Positions 46,471-58,700 of a DNA stretch of 64,000 nucleotides are shown in pieces; the stretch's first letter is position 1; every line of letters starts with the position of its first letter. A program made the position numbers and the translations under genes. Source of the DNA: Tridacna crocea (lineage: Eukaryota > Mollusca > Bivalvia > Cardiida > Cardiidae); the NCBI GenBank assembly GCA_943736015.1, contig OX031065.1, forward strand, positions 15,157,427 through 15,221,426, read 5' to 3'. Under the pieces are notes generated by a model. The model was not told the DNA's origin and did not search any database. It worked only from the letters and a program-made list of their open reading frames with translations.

Positions 46471-47325
46471 CTCATCTGAGCACAGCGTGCTCAAGGGGAG
46501 CTTTTAGGATCACCCGGTGTCCGTCGTGCGTCGTGCGTTGTCGACAATTCTTTAAACATCAACTCCTCCTAAACCGCTGGGCCAATTTGGACCAAACTTG
46601 GCTTGAATGTTCCTTGGGAGGTCCTCTTTAAAAATTTTTCACAGAATTTGATTCCGTCAAAAACTCTGGTTGCCATGGCAACCTAATGGAATTTTCTAGG
46701 AAATTCTTTAAAAATCTTCTTCTGTGAAACCGCTGGCCAGATTTTGAAATAATTTCACAGAGATGTTCCTTGGGTGACCCTTTTTAAAAAACGTTCGCGA
46801 AATTTTGATCCGTCAAGAAACATGGCTCTGGGGAATGGGGGCTACTTGCATTATAGGGAAATGAAGAAATTCTTTAAAATTCTTCTTCTCTGGAACGGCA
46901 AATCAGATTTTGAAATAATTTCACAGAGATGTTCCTTGGGTGACCCTTTTAAAAAGTTGTTCGTGAAATTTTGATTCGTCAAAAAACATGGCTCTGGTGA
47001 ATGGGGGCTACTTGCACAATACGGACATGAAGAAATTCTTAAAAATTCTTCTTCTCTGAAACGGCTGGTCAGATTTTAAAACAATTTCACAGAAATGTTC
47101 CTTGAATGACTCTTTTCAAAAGTTGTTTGCGAAATTTTGATAGGTCAAGAAACATGGCTCTGGTGAATTGGGGCGAATTGCACTGTACGGAAATTAAGAA
47201 ACAGGTGACCTTTTGAAAATTCCTTGGCAAAATAATGATTTTGTTTCCAGTGTTTCAATACCTCAAAGAAAAAAAAATGGCTATGGTCAGTCGAGCGATC
47301 CAGGGCCATCTTGGCCCTCTTTTTA
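46471..47325 (+). repeat. GTCCGTCGTGCGTCG repeat with internal tandem units
   Basis: Begins TAGCTCATCTGAGCACAGCG, has GTCCGTCGTGCGTCG, then about four units of 150-170 bp (TTCACAGA..TGTTCCTTGGGTGAC, CAAGAAACATGGCTCTGG, TTCTTCTTCTCTG), and ends GAGCGATCCAGGGCCATC/TTGGCCCT. A common family in mollusc genomes; no transposase. Confidence 0.75.
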
Positions 47326-47779
47326 AATGTAAAATTTAGATTCACCGAAAGAGGTTATTTAAAAAAAAACATCCAATTTCTCGATATTTGTTTATATAAC
47401 ATGACAAACACTAACTTTGTAGCTCCCAAAAGGCCCTCAAATGTCAGACCTGTTTAGCAACAGACATTTTACAGTCGCCGCATGCAGACCAAAACATGCA
47501 CTGGTTTATGAAAAAAATTATAAACATGGATATTGTAAACAACGGAAATGATGAAAGTACAACACAACACAAATGCTTATTTATTTTGGGGATTTTTTAA
47601 AAAGAGGGGGGGGGGGGGGTATTTTGAATTCAGTCAGGGAAAATGTTGGATTTATTTTCATTTTCTCTTTATATGAAACTTGTTTTAAGTGACCTATAAA
47701 TTTTTTTCAAAAATAACCTACTTTTCACGATATTTTCACATGCACTCATGTGATACATATAACTCCTTCATCGCCAAAA

Positions 47780-48180
47780 TATATGAACCATGATCTGTGA
47801 AAAAGGGGGCTTAATGCATAGATCTGCGAAAAGTTTCGGCTCAGGTCAGCCTGCGCGGACTGCGTAGGCTGACCTGGGCCGAAACTTGTCGCTATCAGTC
47901 AATTTTCTGTATGTACACTGAGGACCAGTCTACCTCATGATAAACCCGAGTATTAAAAAAGAGCGGATATTATGAATCTATAAGCATGCCATTGCCTGCT
48001 TGGTACCACGGATCACGGAAATGCATTAAGCCCCTTTAACCAGAGCGGGGCTCTTTTTGAGTCATGCGCTGTGAAAAGGGAAAGTGTGTCGACCCATGTC
48101 GGTCTCGGAAATCCGCACAGCCTGACATGGGCCTTTATTTTGCATGTCGAAGGACTGTTCTGCCTCATGTCTTGACCGTG
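47780..48180. repeat. Two copies of the CAGGTCAGCCTG palindromic repeat
   Basis: First copy 47780-47945 with a near-perfect hairpin (CAGGTCAGCCTGCGCGGACT / GTAGGCTGACCTGGGCC). Second, more decayed, at about 48055-48180. Confidence 0.65.
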
Positions 48181-48352
48181 GTTGATAGACAGTCGTGACT
48201 TTCAAGGATCCGTAAATATGTGACGTCTTGGTCGGTATAATGTAAGACAGAGATGCATTTTGGCTTTTTTTCTAGTTTTACAAAACATTTCTCTGCCACC
48301 CACTAGAACTTTGATAGATTGCAGAATAGAGACTCGTGCATCAGACTCTTAA

Positions 48353-50037
48353 AGGTGGCCCTTTAGAATTTCGGACGAAAATTTTACAAAAATACAAAAA
48401 TGTCATCCTTATACTCCCAAAACCTTATAATTGTCTTTCATAACCCCCCGGTCTCACAGACCCAGATTTAATCCCGATTTCGAAAAATTCAAAATCGGCG
48501 CGAAATCGGCTAGCTTCGGGAGAGTCGTAGTGCCTCCTGACTCAAATCGGCATCAATTCGGGATCAAAAATAAATGGGGACAAAAATTTCAACATGCGCA
48601 AATTTTTCTCCCGATTTGGAAAATCGTGCCGAAATCGGCGCACCTCGGTGTACCTCGTACTAAGTCGTCGTTGTTCGTAGTAAGCAAATCGGCGTTATTT
48701 GGCGTTATTCGGTCCTATTTCGGCGTACTTACCTCGGCGATGAACCCCGAATAACGCCGATGTACTACGAGTAACTCCCGATTCACGCCGATGAACTACG
48801 ACAAGATACGCGACTAGCATCACGAGCTACACCGACCTACACCGAATAACTACGAACTGCTAAGATATCATCCCGTAGTACTACGAAGTACCCCGAATTC
48901 CGATTGGTATAAAAAGGCGAATCAACTTTGAAACCAGTTCATTTGCAGATTTTTTCCAAACTTTTGAACGAGACGCTTCCCTCGATACAATGGGACCAAA
49001 AAGGGGGCTTTCGAAGAAAAAGCAGACATAAATGCCTCCTCCATCGAGCACACAAGCTCCACCATTAAGCACAGAGAATTCACATGACCCTGATTTTATG
49101 CCGGATCAGCCAGTTGTCCTGCAAAATGAGTTTGAGGATGACGTCTAATATCCATATGATAACTGATTTTTTTTTTTGTTAATCACGGAATTTATACCCA
49201 TTGGACGAAATCGGGGCATAATCCTGAAATAAGATTTGAAACTCGTACTCGATTCGGATCTGTCGGCGTATGTCGCAGTAGATCTCTGTGCATCGTAGTC
49301 CATCGTAGTAAGAAATCGGGACAATCGGTCTAGATCGTACTGTTTCGTAGTAACTCGGCTCCTAAGCTCGGCGTACTTCGGAACAAAATCGGGGCAAAAG
49401 CGTAGTAAATCGTATCGCATCGTAGTTTTTCCCAGTCCATCGGGAACAAACCGATGTATGTCTAAAAATACCCCTCGTCCAAGGATGATCGGAGAAAAAC
49501 GGCTTGAATTCGTGGTAAATCGGAGAAAATGCGCTCTCCCGAAGCACTACGATTATTTTAGAAATCGGGGTCTGTGAGACCGGGGGGTAAAACACCAGCA
49601 GTCAAAAACCATCAGACAACAAGAGAAATTAGAGATTTACTACTGCCCAGGTCGACATCGAAGGGAAACACGTTCCATTTTTACATAAACAACTCGCTAA
49701 CGTACATACCGAAAATACACAGACGAAACTTCAAACATGTAGCGTTTGAGGAAGATATTATAAAAAAAAAATAATTACATGTTTGTTATGTAATTGAATT
49801 TAAGCGTCGTTAGTCACGTGTCAGTCACTTAACATTCCCACAATGCTTTTTGATTTTTGGCGCGAAATCTAAAAATGGCCTAATAGGCTATGTAGCCTTT
49901 TAAGGGAATACCAACAAACATTTTTTTGTAATTTTATGATTCTTAATTATTGATGATTTTTATTGTTTTTTATATAAATTTCAGTGATATGTATACTTTT
50001 TGATTTGGTGTGATGTGAAAATTCTAAATACCCACCT
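48353..50037. mobile_element. TTAA-flanked element, AGGTGG ends, copy 3, split by a nested transposon
   Basis: Left part 48353-48440 (AGGTGGCCCTTTAGA) and right part 49591-50037 (ending AATACCCACCT), TTAA at 48349-48352 and 50038-50041. With the nested element and one target copy removed the length is about 540 bp, close to copy 2. Confidence 0.88.
48444..49587. mobile_element. PIF/Harbinger-like non-autonomous element, nested
   Basis: Ends CCCCCCGGTCTCACAGACCC and its complement, flanked by TAA (48441-48443, 49588-49590), a 3-bp TWA duplication typical of PIF/Harbinger. 1144 bp, CpG-rich, with many CGTAGTA/CGGCGTA motifs and an inner inverted pair (CTTCGGGAGAGTCGTAGTGC near 48515 and its complement near 49530). 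A short frame at 48990-49148, Lys/Arg-rich at the start and acidic at the end, is cut by a stop after 13 codons and may be a remnant. No DDE transposase. Confidence 0.75.
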
Positions 50038-50041
50038 TTAA

Positions 50042-50272
50042 TAATCCCCATACTTTTGACTGGTTTGAATTAAATTTTGTCTACAATTTGAACACAAAAT
50101 TGACCAAGATAATGGACCTTTAAGACAAAACACACCACCGGAGTAAATCAGTTCAGCACTTTATTAAATATCGAGATTTGCAATTTTGATAATAACGATT
50201 CTTTCTATGTTCGCCTCACAGACTTGACGACTATTCAGAAGTTTTGTCTATTGTTCTACAAATAATGTGACT
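50042..50272. other. Intergenic spacer, nothing recognised
   Basis: AT-rich; no frame, TIR or tandem structure seen. Confidence 0.4.
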
Positions 50273-51382
50273 TAACCCTTTACCCCATAAGGCATTTCTA
50301 TGGTATCTCTAATTGACCCTAAATAACAGCAAGGATGAAGCTGTTTTTTATGTGTCTAGGACACCTTGGGATAGCATAGAAAATATTGTGACAAAAGGTG
50401 AAATTGCTCGTCACGAGCAATTTCACCTTTTGTCACAATGTTTTCCAAAGGCTCCAACAAGCAATGCGTAGAAACGAGTATCTATGGAGTAAAGGGTTAA
50501 CTCTTTACCAAACAAAAAAATTTTAGATTGGTCCGAATTGAAAATATTTGCAGCCGACAAAATAAACGTGACTGAAGAATTGAAATTTGTTTTAGGGAAG
50601 GGAAGAAAACATTGCGGGAAAAGGAGAAAATGCTGGTAACCAGCATTTTCTCCTTTTCCCACAATGTTTTCAAAAGGCTTCTTATACAAGGTCGTTATGG
50701 TGTGGTAATGAGTTAAATAACATTAAAATGTCCCCAACTAAATCTTTACCAAACATTGCCATAATCTCATCACCCTCGGGAAGAAAGCTTTCAAATAAAA
50801 AAATTGAAGGAATAGGTGAATATTCTAATAAAAAAGCATTTTCTACTTCTCTCACAATGTTTTCTACCCTCTCAACCACATGTCCAATCAGTATATAGGT
50901 ACGTTATAGCTAGCTTCGTGTATGCAAACTTCAATTTGGATTTACTGAACTCCTTGTATATTGCCATTACTATATGACGTGCAACACGCTAAAAGGGTCT
51001 TTCGGACTGACGGACATTTGCGTAAAGTGCGGACCCGGATCAGCCTGAGCACTTCGCGCAGACTGAACGCGTGTGATTTTCTGTTTCACGCAAATCTGCT
51101 ATAGAACTAAATCTAATCTTGACGTAAAGTTCCGTGTCGGATTAGCCTGCGCGGGCTGCAGGCTGACATTGACCTAGACCTTCTGCATCTCCAAGGCCCA
51201 TTCTATTTTCAAATTTAGTCAGATTTTATGAATTATAATTATGTAATGACCTGCTTGGTTAAATGTATCGCGGAGATTCATTTGGCCCCTTTTTTCGTTT
51301 GACCAATATTTTCTAACGCTTGTCCACATAGTTTCAATTGCGTCCAATATGACCCTAGATGTCGACGGGCCGTAAAACCAAA

Positions 51383-51483
51383 TTCGTTCGTTCATTCCTT
51401 CTCGTTCGTTCGTTCGTTCGTTTGTTCGATCGATCGTTCGTTTGTTCGTTCATTCATTCATTAATTCATTTATTCATTCATTA
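51383..51483. repeat. (TTCG)n/(TTCA)n microsatellite
   Basis: Interrupted TTCG, TTTG, GATC and TTCA/TTCATTAA tetranucleotide units. Confidence 0.9.
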
Positions 51484-52017
51484 CTTGGCCAAAGGAAAAC
51501 ATAATTATTACATTTTGTGGATTAATAAGATCGCAAACTGGACACAAAGTAAAACTGAAATAATCAAATAATGAGAGGAAAGTATAGATCTTAGATCAGA
51601 TTGTACGTTTTTTGCAGTCTGATCTTAATCTACAATGTCCACAATCGTAATTGGAGTTTTATCAACGAACTAAAATTCAAAATGAAAGACAAAAATGGCC
51701 TATTTCAATGAACATTTCCATTGTAAAGTGACCTTGCCGAAAAGAGATATTATAGAAGTCTACTCGCAATAATTAAAATTTGGACACCTCTGACGGATGG
51801 AAGTGTGAACCCTGTCCTGAACAAAAATTAATTTTCACCGATCTCAAAAAAAAGTTTTTGAAAACATTGGGGAAAATCGAGGAAATGCTGGCATCCAGCA
51901 TTTTCTCCTTTTCCCACAGTTTTCTTCTCTCACACATGGATATAGGCTATGGCTAATCATTTCATATAATCCCGGATTTTAACAGCCCTGTAGAAAATGG
52001 CTTTGGAGAACATTCTG

Positions 52018-52270
52018 TGCAGATCCTATGTCACAGTGGTAAAGTGTTCCACTCGTAACCCGAAGGTCCCGTGTTTGTGCCCAACTGGAGGCACTGGGTT
52101 TTTCTTAGTCCTGAGTCTTGCTGGCCCAAGACACTTTGAACACAGTAGCCTACAGTCATAGCCTTGTACTGGTGAAACCAATGAAAAACATAAATATGTG
52201 AACTGTCGCCGTGATATTACTGAAATAATGTTAAAAGTCAGGTAAAACACCAATCAATTAATCAATGGCT
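52018..52270 (+). repeat. SINE-type repeat with (CAAT)n tail
   Basis: GTGGTAAAGTGTTCCACTCGTAACCCGAAGGTCC is tRNA-like; the body has CCTTGTACTGGTGAAACCAATG and TGATATTACTGAAATAATG, and ends in AATCAATTAATCAAT. Confidence 0.6.
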
Positions 52271-52569
52271 AAGTTGTCAAGGTGTACGAATTGCAACCTG
52301 GATGCTCCAGGCTAAATCTCCACTCCAATTACCTTACTGGGCTTTAATAGCGGGTATGCTTTAATTAAGACAAGACATATCACATCCCTGATCTGACTTG
52401 TCTACTATTTGTGAATTCAGGGACATATGTATATATATTTATGTTAGCCTTCGCCTTAAAATGACTAAAATACTAAAAGTGGTGTAAACCTCCAGTCAAA
52501 AAAAGTAGAAATCACAGTTCTTCATATGTATTTCTTACAGTATAAGCTCTTAAAACGATACCCGGTAAA

Positions 52570-52716
52570 ATGGCCGCCATGGAACCCAAGACATCGTTTC
52601 GACAGTTTGAATATTGTCCCTTGTGTAGAATAAGCCACAAAAAGAGAAAGAAACATATTTACTCGAAACACCATCAGACGGTTCTTACTAACATACTAAA
52701 GAAATATTCATTAAAG
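52570..52716 (+). CDS. CENATAC: CENATAC exon 1: start and zinc finger 1
   Basis: 147 nt, phase 0 at the donor GTAAAAC. C-x2-C, a Lys/Arg-rich turn and a YSKxHH block match the first zinc finger of the family. Confidence 0.88.
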
Positions 52717-55700
52717 GTAAAACAATACGTGAAAAACCCATGACAATCTGTACTCAACTACTTGATACTTTTCGGATAAACATTATTTTTCGGACGAGTC
52801 GGTCGCAATCTACCGGAATCGCGCAGCAGACTCCGACAATATTCATTTCTAGATTGTCATTTATTTCAAACAAAGAATTTGTATTGGAAAAAAGATTTAA
52901 GATAATTTGTCTGTGTAGGTAATTACCTTAATGATTCCCCTACCTTCAGTCTGAAGGTTACCTTCAGTCTGAAGGTGTCTGCTCCGATGCTATTTTTGTG
53001 ACTGGTCTTCGCTAACACCTTCAGGCCAGCCATTCATTGAACCCGTATGGAAAAAACACGATTTTACCCGCATCTTTTCGAACGGCTCTATGCGACAGAA
53101 TTTCAAATTACAACTAATAAAATGGGCATGGATTGTTAGATAAATGATTAATCTTTACAAACAAACTGATTTTAGTTAATATCCAACTCTTACCTTTGTG
53201 CAAATCTGCACTTTTCAACGTAAATAATCGTTGACCTACTTCACCAGAAATCAAAACATGGTGATCTTTTCAATGCGCATGTCTCGGCAGAAATCGCAGT
53301 ATCTCTGACACGCTACAGGATGGTTTAGTTGCGAATTTTGCTGTAAATAAACGCACCTTGATCGAACTTGGCTGTATAGGGTTAGGGAACCAGACTGTAC
53401 AAATTTCAAATTCTGTTGAGTGCGCATGCCTGACTAACGGAAGTCGCTGTGTTAGTTGTTTACAAATTATGCTGGATTTATTTACGTTGGGGAAAAGGTA
53501 AATTCCCATTGATTTAATTGGTATTTTGCAGCATATTTTGTGTGCTCTTAAAGATTAATCATTTATCTAACGATCCATACCCATTTTATTAGCTGTCATT
53601 GGAAATTTTGTCGCATTGAGCCGTTCGAAAAGATGCGGGTAAAATCGTGTTTTTTCCATACGGGTTCAATGAATGGCTGGCCTGAAGGTGTTAGCGAAGA
53701 CCAGTCACAAAAATAGCATCGGAGCAGACACCTTCAGTCTGAAGGTATCTGAAGGTCTGCTCTGATACTATTTTTGTTACTGGTCTCCGCATACCTTCTA
53801 AGCAACATTCATCAAAGTTTCTGGAATTGATATGATTTTACTGGCATCTTTTCAAATGGCTCTGTGCAACAAAATTTCCAATGACAGCTATTAAATTTGG
53901 CATGGATCGTTAGATAAATGAGCTATACAGGGCCATCATGGACCACTTGTTCTTTAACTCTATACCAAATGACAAAATTTTTGACTGGTCCAAATTGAAA
54001 GCATTTGCAGACAACAAAATGAAGGTGACTAAATTATAGAAATTTTTTTAAGAAGGGGGATAAAAAAACATGGTGTGAAAAGGACAAAATGCTGGTTACC
54101 AACCACAAGTCGGAATTGTGTGGTAAAAGGTTGAAAGGATAGAAAGCACCATGCAAAAGGCAGAAAATGTTGATTTCTAGCATTTTCTTATTTGTCCACA
54201 ATGTTTTCAGAGGCAGTCTTCCTCAAGGTAGTCAAAACTTGGAATTATGTTTTAAAAGATTTAAATACATTTCAGATTGACAGTACCAAAAAAGATTTAT
54301 TTAGTCCAAGAGCTGAGGGTGTGGAGTTCGAACAAAATGCAAAATTTTGGTGTTATTTTTGTGAATCTGAGTTTGACAAACATAGTGTGGTAGACGAATG
54401 CACTGTGGTTGGTTCAGGATTATTACACCACATTGCAAGGTTAGTTTGTCTCCTTGCTTCATTAATATTAACCCTTTGCCACACAATCCCAATTTTTAAA
54501 AAAAAATATTGTGGGAAAAGGAGAAAATGCTGGTGAGCAGCATTTTCCCCTTTTCCCACCATATGTTCCATCCTTCCCAAAACAAATGTAAGTTTTTCAG
54601 TTGCATTTGTTTTGTTGTCAGCAACTGCTTTAAGTTTGGACTAACAAAGGGTTAAACACTGCCCTGATAATGCTTTACCAAACAATCCTGTGTTTTAACA
54701 GTCTTGTGGAAAAAGGCCTTTGAAATATTGTAGGAAAAGGAGAAAATGCTGGTATCTACCTTTCCAAAGACAAATCTCATCACATGTTACAAGCCAGATC
54801 ATTTCATGCTTTTTGGTAATTAACTCTTTACCACACAGCAACATTTTACACCTATCCAAATTGAAAGCAGAAGACAGTTTCATATTGGCTCAAATGACAA
54901 AAGTTTTGTTTGATAGGGCAGAAAACTTTCTGGAAAAAGGAGAAAATGTTCTTACTTGCATTTTCTTCTTTTTCCACAATGTTTTCATTAGGCTTCTATC
55001 TCAGGGTCATTGTGTGGTGAAGAGTTAATCAAAAAGTAATGGTGAAATATGGTTTGATATTTCATGGTGACAACTAGTGAAAAATACAAGTTTCATATTT
55101 TTTTACTCTTCCATTGAAGGGGGAAACAGTAGCTGCGCCACTGGTGAAAACATTACTTATCATGTTCACTAGATAAAATAAATTCCCACTTTCATACAAA
55201 TAAACACGTATCAGAGTTCCAGATAGAGGGAATTGAAAATATCAATTGTTCTCCACCAAATCTTATTTTATGGGTACTCATTAGAATAGTCTCATAGAGA
55301 TGATTCTAATGAGTACCCACAATATAAGGTCTGAAAGAGAAACAATGGATTTAGAATACATGTACCATCACTTCCACTTATCTGGAGTTCTGAAGTATCG
55401 TCTTTTTTATTGTGTTTTAGAGTAATAAGTGCTGTCTTTGCTTATATGATCATCATGGACTTTTTGTTGTGTTTCTGTACAGTGATGATCACAAGTCAAA
55501 CATGGAAAAGTTTTTCTGGGATAACCTCTTACCAAAGCAGTTAAAGCCAAAGTATGTTCTGTCCAAAGAGGATCTTCATATGTAAGTACAGAGATTTCTT
55601 GGTCATCTGAGTCTATATTCACCAACCATTCATAAGAATATTCTTTGTCTTATTCTTCAGAATTTTAGTGATTATTCTAGACCAGGCAAAAGGGCAGGGA

Positions 55701-58700
55701 GGCAGGAAAAAGGGGCAGGGAGGCAGGAAAAAGGGGCAGGGAGGACCATTGCCTTGTTGAATAACTTCTCATATCAGATAAAGGCAAATCAGTGTCCTTC
55801 ACTCTTTTTGAAACAAGTTCTAACTATAACTTTGGATATGAATTGCATATTAAAGAAAAGAATAAGAAAAGATTCTTATCAACTCATAGACTCAAAGCAA
55901 CACAATCTGACTATACAGGTTATGATTGCCATGTAATTTATGATCCCATGATGCAGTCACACTTAGTTTTAATGCAGTAGACCCTTAACACTTCTGGTGT
56001 AGCATGGAATAAAAGTTCTAGATAGTTGATAAATACGGATTTATACAGATAAAATACTTATGCATATTTTTGACCAACTAGAAATGCCTTTGATGTCTCT
56101 TAAAAACAATTGTTGATACTTTTGATAGTTTTCAAAAAAGGGAGGTAATTATTAATTTGATTTGTAATGAGAATACAATGGTTTTGGATTTATATATAAT
56201 AATTCTAGGAAGGAAAAAAAGGAAAAATTGGCTCAGTTAAAGTAGTACAATAGTACTCATTTTAGCAAATTTTGTAGGATAATAATATTGTGGAAATAGC
56301 TGTTTTCTATTACAGGTCCACTACCTAACTTCTCGTCAGATAACAAAAAATGTCCAGAGTAATTATAAAAAAAAACCCTTCTTCTCAGCTGTTTTAAGAA
56401 ATGGCAATAATTTTGATTAAAAATAAAAGTAAAAAAAACTTAATTATTACATAGAAAGAATTACAAAATGTGTAGGCAGGCCTACTGATGGATTAGTGTA
56501 CTACTGCATAGCCATTCTATAAATAGACTGCTAAAAATAGAACACTGCAATGCAGATTTTGCTTTAAAAAAATTGCCGATGCTTGAATAGCAAACATCGA
56601 GTATTTTCAAGATAGTTGGCAATTTTGGTTTACCACCCATACTTGTAATTTATGCAAAAAATATACGAAATGATAATCTCCAGCTGCAATTAGTGTTAAT
56701 TCAGCTTTATTTTAAAACTATTCAAGTATTGATAAATTTCACTGATTGTGTGACGTCATTTAAAGATATTAGCAGACGTTAAAGTACCTGTGGGGGAAAA
56801 AAGTCAGGGTTTCGAGGGATAAAGGGATGGTTTAGCAAGTTAATGACAGAGAAGGATTATAACACCCTGCTGTCCGGTCTTAACTGACGAAGTTGATAAA
56901 CGATAATTGGTGTCACCCTTAGTCTTAGATCGGCTGTATTTCATGAATATAGTCAGGTCGGAAGAAATTTATGGCGACTTTTTATGACTGTGCAAGCTTG
57001 ACGAGACAGTGCCGAGACACTGAAGATGAGTTTTTTGCCCATGTAGCCCGGAGGTTTGTTCTGAAACCAGAACAATACACAGACAAGTTTTGTATGTATT
57101 TGAAAAGGGCAACAGGGCGGGTGTTCACAGATTCTAGGGCAGCAGGGCGGAGTGAAAAAGGGGCAGGGCGGCGCGCCCTGCTATTCCGCTCTAGAATAAA
57201 CACTAGAATTTTGTCAATGTGAAAGTAATATAACTTCTGATTGGCTAAACCAAATGGTTTAGCCAATCAGAAGTTCTGTTACTTTCACAGTTAGATAATC
57301 TTGAAGAATAAGACAAAGAATGCTCTTAAGAATGCTTCGTGAATATAGACCCAGATTTTCTCAGACAATCTTTTTCATCTTTCACATTACTTATTTCGTC
57401 ACATCATTGCCAACATTTCATGGCAATTTGGGTAAATGCAGAAATTGTTGCCAACAAGCACTATCTTTAGAGTCTGTATTCATCCAGATTCAATGTCTTA
57501 TGCTCAAGAATTTTGTAAATTTGAAAGGAGCCCAAGTTACGACTGGCTAAACCATTTCGGCAAATCAAATATGTTGTTTTGTTTGCAGTAATTCCTTAAC
57601 CCATTACCACACAATCCCTACTTTTGACGACCATGAGAAAAATGCTATTTGAAAACATTGTGGGAAAAGGAGAAAATGCTGGTAACCAGCATTTTCTCCT
57701 TTTCCCACAATGTTTTCTTCCCTTCCCATCACAAATTTCAAAATAAAAGTCTCTTTTATATTGTCGTCTGCAAATGCTTTTAGTTTGGACTAGTCTAACA
57801 TTTTGTCGTTTGGTAAAGAGTTAAACTTAAAGGCCCAGTGAAAGCAAAATATCAAAGCAGGTGTCATAATACTGTTACATTTGATTTAAATCAAATCATT
57901 AAAAAGAAAAGAAAATACATGTATTGTGGAAATGAGAGTCTGTTATTTTGTGGTCGAGTCATATATTAGTTGCTGACAGAAAAAAATCATAAAAGACCTT
58001 TAAATTCTGGCAAAAAGATGAACAAAAGGCACATCTATCTAGGAGGTTTTAACCTAGTATTCAAATTAATTTTCCTGTCAGTGACTAACACTTGGACCAA
58101 CTGAACAATGACAGACTATCATCTTCACAATAATTTCCATACTTTTAAATGGTATAATAGAAATTCAAATGCCTTTTTTACATTTGCCCTTTATTGTTAG
58201 TTTAAATTGTCATGTTTTGAGGGAAAAAATGTTGCGGCAGTACTTATTAGCATCATTGCTTATTACAACAAGCAGATCTGTTGATGCCTTTCAATATATC
58301 TGATCCAGGTAACATTGGAAAGGATTATGATAAAAGGAAATCCTATACTCAAAATATGCAATTCCTCTACTTGTCACTGCTTTCTAGAATATCTTTACAT
58401 AAAACTTTTATTAAATCTTCACCTTACTACAAAATTTTAGATTTGTTTAGACTGAAAACATTTGTAAATAACAAATTCAGAATGGTTCAGCTAATTGGAT
58501 TTGTCTTTGTAAAGGTAGAAAATATTGAGGAAAAGAGAGAAAATGTATAGAGGAAAAGGAAGAAAATGCTGATTACCAGCATTTTTTCTATATCCCATAA
58601 TATTTTCAGTGGGTTCTGTCTTTGGATTGTAAAAACATGCAATAATACTGTAAAAAGGTGATTAACACAGAAAGTGTATGTCAGCTAAAGTTTGAAGCTC

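Noticed and set aside
48881..49072. Minus-strand 63-codon frame
   Set aside because: Lies within the Harbinger-like element and has no recognisable motif; the plus strand holds a slightly better remnant.
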